This document shows, one piece after another, positions 61,194 through 64,000 of a stretch of 64,000 nt of DNA (position 1 is the stretch's first letter; every line of letters starts with the position of its first letter). The stretch covers positions 62,001 to 126,000 of the forward strand of contig NZ_SNUA01000003.1 of assembly GCF_004360225.1 (NCBI RefSeq). The letters are read 5' to 3'. The position numbers and the translations under genes were made by a program. This stretch comes from Alcanivorax sp. 24. GTDB taxonomy: Bacteria > Pseudomonadota > Gammaproteobacteria > Pseudomonadales > Alcanivoracaceae. Below the pieces are notes generated by a model that saw only the letters and a program-made list of their open reading frames with translations, was not told where the DNA came from and made no database searches.

Positions 61194-62639
61194 ATGGCAA
61201 AAACGTTTCGGGAAGAACTGGTGACTTTGGGTAAAACACTGAAGGGAATCGTGCTGGTCATTGTTGTCTTCGCCCTGTTCTGGGGAGGGACGATTCTCTT
61301 CTGGCGCATCCGAAACACCGATCCCGGGGTAGGCGAGGCGGTGGGCTGGCTTCTGCTGGCGCCACTGGTGGTGCTGGTGTTGCTATGGGCAGTGGCACGT
61401 TGGCGGAGTAACCGTCGGGCCGCCGCCAACGATAAAGCGGATACGCCAGCGGAGTCCCCCGAAAGACCGGATGCCGAGCAGACCAGTCTGAATCTGCTTG
61501 CCGCGGCGCTGCGCTTGCCGGCGGGTGAAACACCGGAAGAAGCGCTGCAAGGTTTGATGACGCCGCAAGCGCCGAAGCTCCATGGCACTTTGCGTGACGC
61601 CCAGGGACTCCCATTATTCGCCGCGCCGCTACCGCTGCTGACCGCGGCCTCACTGGACGCGGTGACATCGGAGCTGAACCGGCTCGCGGGCATGACCCTG
61701 CCCGTGGAGGAGTCGGCCCGTCGTAGCCTGGCATTGCTGCTTCCCGTATTTGATGAGTTGCTGATGGAACTGGCCGCCGTTCTTCCGGAGCAGGAGGGGC
61801 CCACGGATGAACGCGTCATCGCGGGCCTGAGGCATCGCTCCTCGCCGATGCGGCCAACACCGGTACTGGTGTCGGTGACGTTGCCGGCGGCCTCTCCTTC
61901 ACTGGTGCCCCTATGCGAGAAGATGATGCGCGGCCGGATCGAGGACCTGGGCCTGGCGGTGGGCCTGAACTGGCGGTTTCAGTTCGAGGATACCCGTACG
62001 GGAACGGCATTCTGGCGTCGGCTGGCCCGGCCGGACAGGGAAGAGCAGTGGCAACTGTGGCTGGCAGCGGACTCGTTGATCGATCCGGCGCGAATGCAGA
62101 CTTTGCAGAAGCGAGGCGCATTGATGACCAGCCGCACCCCTGAAGGCGTGATCCCCGGAGAGGGGGTCGCCGGTGTGCTGCTGGGGACAGGCCAAACCGG
62201 CACCGCAAGGATGTCCTGCCGGGGCCCCTATGAGGTGACCTGCCAGGGGGCGGAGAGTGCGCAGACCCGGGCTCGGAAGTTGGCGGAAGCATTGCGCCCG
62301 GAGCAAGCGGCGGATCATCCGCGGCCGGGACTGCTGATCAGTAATGCGGATTATCGCGCCGGCTCTTTCGAGGAGGCGGCGTTGCTGGCTCTGAGTTTAA
62401 ACCCGGAACTGGACGCCAGCCGCCAGTTACTGGCATTGGGGCGCACCGGAGCGCTGGAGGGTGCCACGCCGGCGGTCATGCTGGCTTTGGTGTGGCAGGC
62501 GTTACGTGAGGGTCATGAAAGCGTCGCAGTATTGTTCGTGGATGAAGAGAGAGGCCGGCAAGTGGCTGTGTTTAGCGCCGCGCGGGCACAACAGAATCAA
62601 ACCAAGCCGTCGCTGACGGCGGCAGCGGAACCGGAGTAA
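61194..62639 (+). CDS. T6SS-associated membrane protein with ketoacyl-synthase-like segments
   Basis: A protein of 481 residues. Two membrane segments (about 16-37 and 49-68) are followed by a linker and a large domain. Within it WLAADSLIDPARMQTLQKRG (289-308), GVIPGEGVAGVLLG (318-331) and ALGRTGALEGATPAVMLA (414-431) resemble, in order and spacing, the late strands of ketoacyl-synthase/thiolase-fold proteins (DSLL ... PGEAA ... GDxGAAxG). No catalytic Cys-His-His set is visible. The gene is between the effector pair and tssM, 8 bp before the latter. I know no characterised homologue; a scaffold role is possible. Confidence 0.7.
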   Translation: MAKTFREELVTLGKTLKGIVLVIVVFALFWGGTILFWRIRNTDPGVGEAVGWLLLAPLVVLVLLWAVARWRSNRRAAANDKADTPAESPERPDAEQTSLNLLAAALRLPAGETPEEALQGLMTPQAPKLHGTLRDAQGLPLFAAPLPLLTAASLDAVTSELNRLAGMTLPVEESARRSLALLLPVFDELLMELAAVLPEQEGPTDERVIAGLRHRSSPMRPTPVLVSVTLPAASPSLVPLCEKMMRGRIEDLGLAVGLNWRFQFEDTRTGTAFWRRLARPDREEQWQLWLAADSLIDPARMQTLQKRGALMTSRTPEGVIPGEGVAGVLLGTGQTGTARMSCRGPYEVTCQGAESAQTRARKLAEALRPEQAADHPRPGLLISNADYRAGSFEEAALLALSLNPELDASRQLLALGRTGALEGATPAVMLALVWQALREGHESVAVLFVDEERGRQVAVFSAARAQQNQTKPSLTAAAEPE

Positions 62640-62647
62640 GGACACTT

Positions 62648-64000
62648 ATGTCGGGCATGAGAAAGGGGCTTGCCAGCCTGGGCGCCTGGTTGATCAATTA
62701 CCGATTGTGGGCGGTCTTGGCGCTGGTGATCGGGATTTTCTTATTGTGGCGGGGCGGAGACCCTGGCAGCCAGATCGGTTTTGTACTGCTGGTCGTGGCG
62801 CTGGTGCTCGGACTGTTCGCGCTGATCCGCTGGGCAATACGGCGCTGGCGGGAAAGGCGTGCCACTCGGGATATCGACGGCTTGATGAACGAGCAGGCCG
62901 AGCGCGCTTCCCGCAATGCCAAGGCGGAGGACCGGGGTGATATCGAGGAGGTCCGTGGCCGCATGCAGGAAGCGGTCAAAGCCATCAAATCCTCCCGTTT
63001 GGGCGTTCTCAAAGGCAAGGCGGCGCTTTATGAGCTGCCGTGGCATGTGATCATCGGCAATCCGGCGGCAGGGAAGAGCTCCGCCATTCTTAACTCCGGG
63101 CTCAAATTTCCGTTTGAAGACAATCGCAACAGCGTGGTGCAGGGGATTGGCGGCACTCGCAATTGCGACTGGTACTTTACCGCCGAGGGTATTGTGCTGG
63201 ACACCGCCGGACGTTACTCGGTGGGCGGCGAGGACCGTGGCGAGTGGTTGTCTTTCCTCGACTTGTTGAAAAAACACCGCCCGCGCGCGCCGATCAACGG
63301 CATTATCATCGCCGCCAGTATCGCCGAGCTGTCCGGAAACCGGCCGGAATTCGCCATCGAGTTGGCCCGCAATCTGCGCCAGCGCGTGCAGGAGGTGACC
63401 GAACGGCTGGAAGTGTTCGCGCCGGTGTACGTGGTCTTTACCAAGGCCGATCTGATCGCCGGTTTCATGTCGTTCTTCAGCGGTCTGGACCCCTCCGAGC
63501 GGGAAAAAGTGTGGGGCGCTACCTTGCCCTATGACCCCCAGGCCCAGGTGGACGAACTGTCGATTTTCGACCAGCACTTCGATGAACTGGCGGAAGGTCT
63601 CAAGGAAATGGGCCTCTCGCACATGGCGATGCAAAGGGGCAGGGAGGTGGCGCCGGGCCTGCTGACACTACCGTTGGAATTCGTCAGCCTGAAGCCGGTA
63701 TTGCGGACCTTTATCGCCAGTCTGTTCGAGGACAATCCGTATCAGTTCAAACCGGTATTCCGTGGTTTCTACTTCACCAGTGCATTGCACGAAGGGGAAA
63801 CGGTACTGCATGCCTCCGAACGAATTGCCGACGAGTTTTCCCTGGCGCCGCGGCAAGACAAGGACGAACCGACCAGCAGCAAACCGGATCAGGCCCATTT
63901 TCTAAAGGACCTGTTTCGGAAAGTGATCTTCGCCGACAAGGAACTGGTTCGTCAGTACTCCAGCCCTTACCGTACCCGCATGCGTTACGGTGCCTTTCTG
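62648..64000 (+). CDS. tssM: TssM (IcmF) T6SS membrane-complex protein, N-terminal part
   Basis: The first 451 codons of a gene that continues beyond the window; full TssM is about 1,100-1,200 residues. Two membrane segments (about 17-35 and 43-62) are followed by a cytoplasmic NTPase-like domain with Walker A GNPAAGKS at 137-144, GTRNCDWYFTAEGIVLDTAGRY and VVFTKADLI (the TKxD guanine-type motif). TssM with TssL and TssJ anchors the T6SS to the envelope. TAAGGA precedes the ATG. Confidence 0.95.
   Translation, partial: MSGMRKGLASLGAWLINYRLWAVLALVIGIFLLWRGGDPGSQIGFVLLVVALVLGLFALIRWAIRRWRERRATRDIDGLMNEQAERASRNAKAEDRGDIEEVRGRMQEAVKAIKSSRLGVLKGKAALYELPWHVIIGNPAAGKSSAILNSGLKFPFEDNRNSVVQGIGGTRNCDWYFTAEGIVLDTAGRYSVGGEDRGEWLSFLDLLKKHRPRAPINGIIIAASIAELSGNRPEFAIELARNLRQRVQEVTERLEVFAPVYVVFTKADLIAGFMSFFSGLDPSEREKVWGATLPYDPQAQVDELSIFDQHFDELAEGLKEMGLSHMAMQRGREVAPGLLTLPLEFVSLKPVLRTFIASLFEDNPYQFKPVFRGFYFTSALHEGETVLHASERIADEFSLAPRQDKDEPTSSKPDQAHFLKDLFRKVIFADKELVRQYSSPYRTRMRYGAFL

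Noticed and set aside
1-64000. CRISPR array, prophage, integron or plasmid origin
   Set aside because: No regularly spaced direct repeats, no integrase, phage structural genes or replication initiators were seen on either strand; the only repeats are single palindromic elements.

Overview
The window is about 64 kb of high-GC gammaproteobacterial chromosome. The gacA-uvrC-pgsA-tRNA(Gly, Cys, Leu) order is the one known from pseudomonads and relatives. The load of acyl-CoA dehydrogenases, CoA ligases, a CoA carboxylase and AraC/GntR/TetR regulators, plus Pseudomonas-type palindromic repeats, fits an aerobic marine or hydrocarbon-associated bacterium of the Alcanivorax/Pseudomonas kind. The genus is inference.

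Layout. 1-6 kb (minus strand): the end of a phosphotransferase-family gene, then an operon whose order (MaoC-type hydratase, acyl-CoA dehydrogenase, MmgE/PrpD protein, CaiB-type CoA-transferase, CitE-type lyase) matches the Pseudomonas aeruginosa itaconate operon PA0878-PA0883. 6-16 kb (mostly plus): an AraC regulator and an acyl-CoA catabolic cluster (two acyl-CoA dehydrogenases, two AMP-forming ligases, a DUF35/thiolase-like pair), then a GntR/FCD regulator and a PaaI-type thioesterase. A perfect 15-bp palindrome upstream of the GntR gene recurs upstream of the itaconate operon, which ties the two together. 16-20 kb (minus): a LysE exporter and a cstA / CC-tailed small protein / ArsA-like ATPase operon. 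20-24 kb: gacA, uvrC, pgsA and three tRNA genes.

24-38 kb (minus): an aerobic benzoyl-CoA (box) pathway. It holds benzoate-CoA ligase with an alpha/beta hydrolase, then boxC, boxB, boxA, a five-gene branched-chain-amino-acid-type ABC importer, the BoxR/BzdR-type regulator, and an IclR regulator with two helix-turn-helix modules. AT-rich repeated operator-like sites precede boxC and the ligase gene. 38-39.6 kb: a quinone oxidoreductase and a 301-bp MITE-like element. 39.6-45.3 kb (plus): a single-chain biotin-dependent acyl-CoA carboxylase, a CaiC-like ligase and a TetR regulator, behind a palindrome that probably serves as the TetR operator. 45.4-57.4 kb: assorted accessory genes (an AraC pseudogene with one in-frame stop, a TauD-family dioxygenase, a hydratase, a CoA ligase, two MFS transporters, two AraC regulators, an amidase and pirin).

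57.4-64 kb: the edge of a type VI secretion (T6SS) locus. It contains an unknown single-pass membrane protein, a TagX-like M15 peptidase, a PAAR protein carrying a zincin HExxH domain with an overlapping lipoprotein gene (probable effector and immunity pair), a membrane protein with a segment resembling ketoacyl-synthase folds, and tssM, which runs off the window. The most novel-looking items are the PAAR-zincin/lipoprotein pair, the synthase-like T6SS protein and the GntR-linked itaconate regulon.
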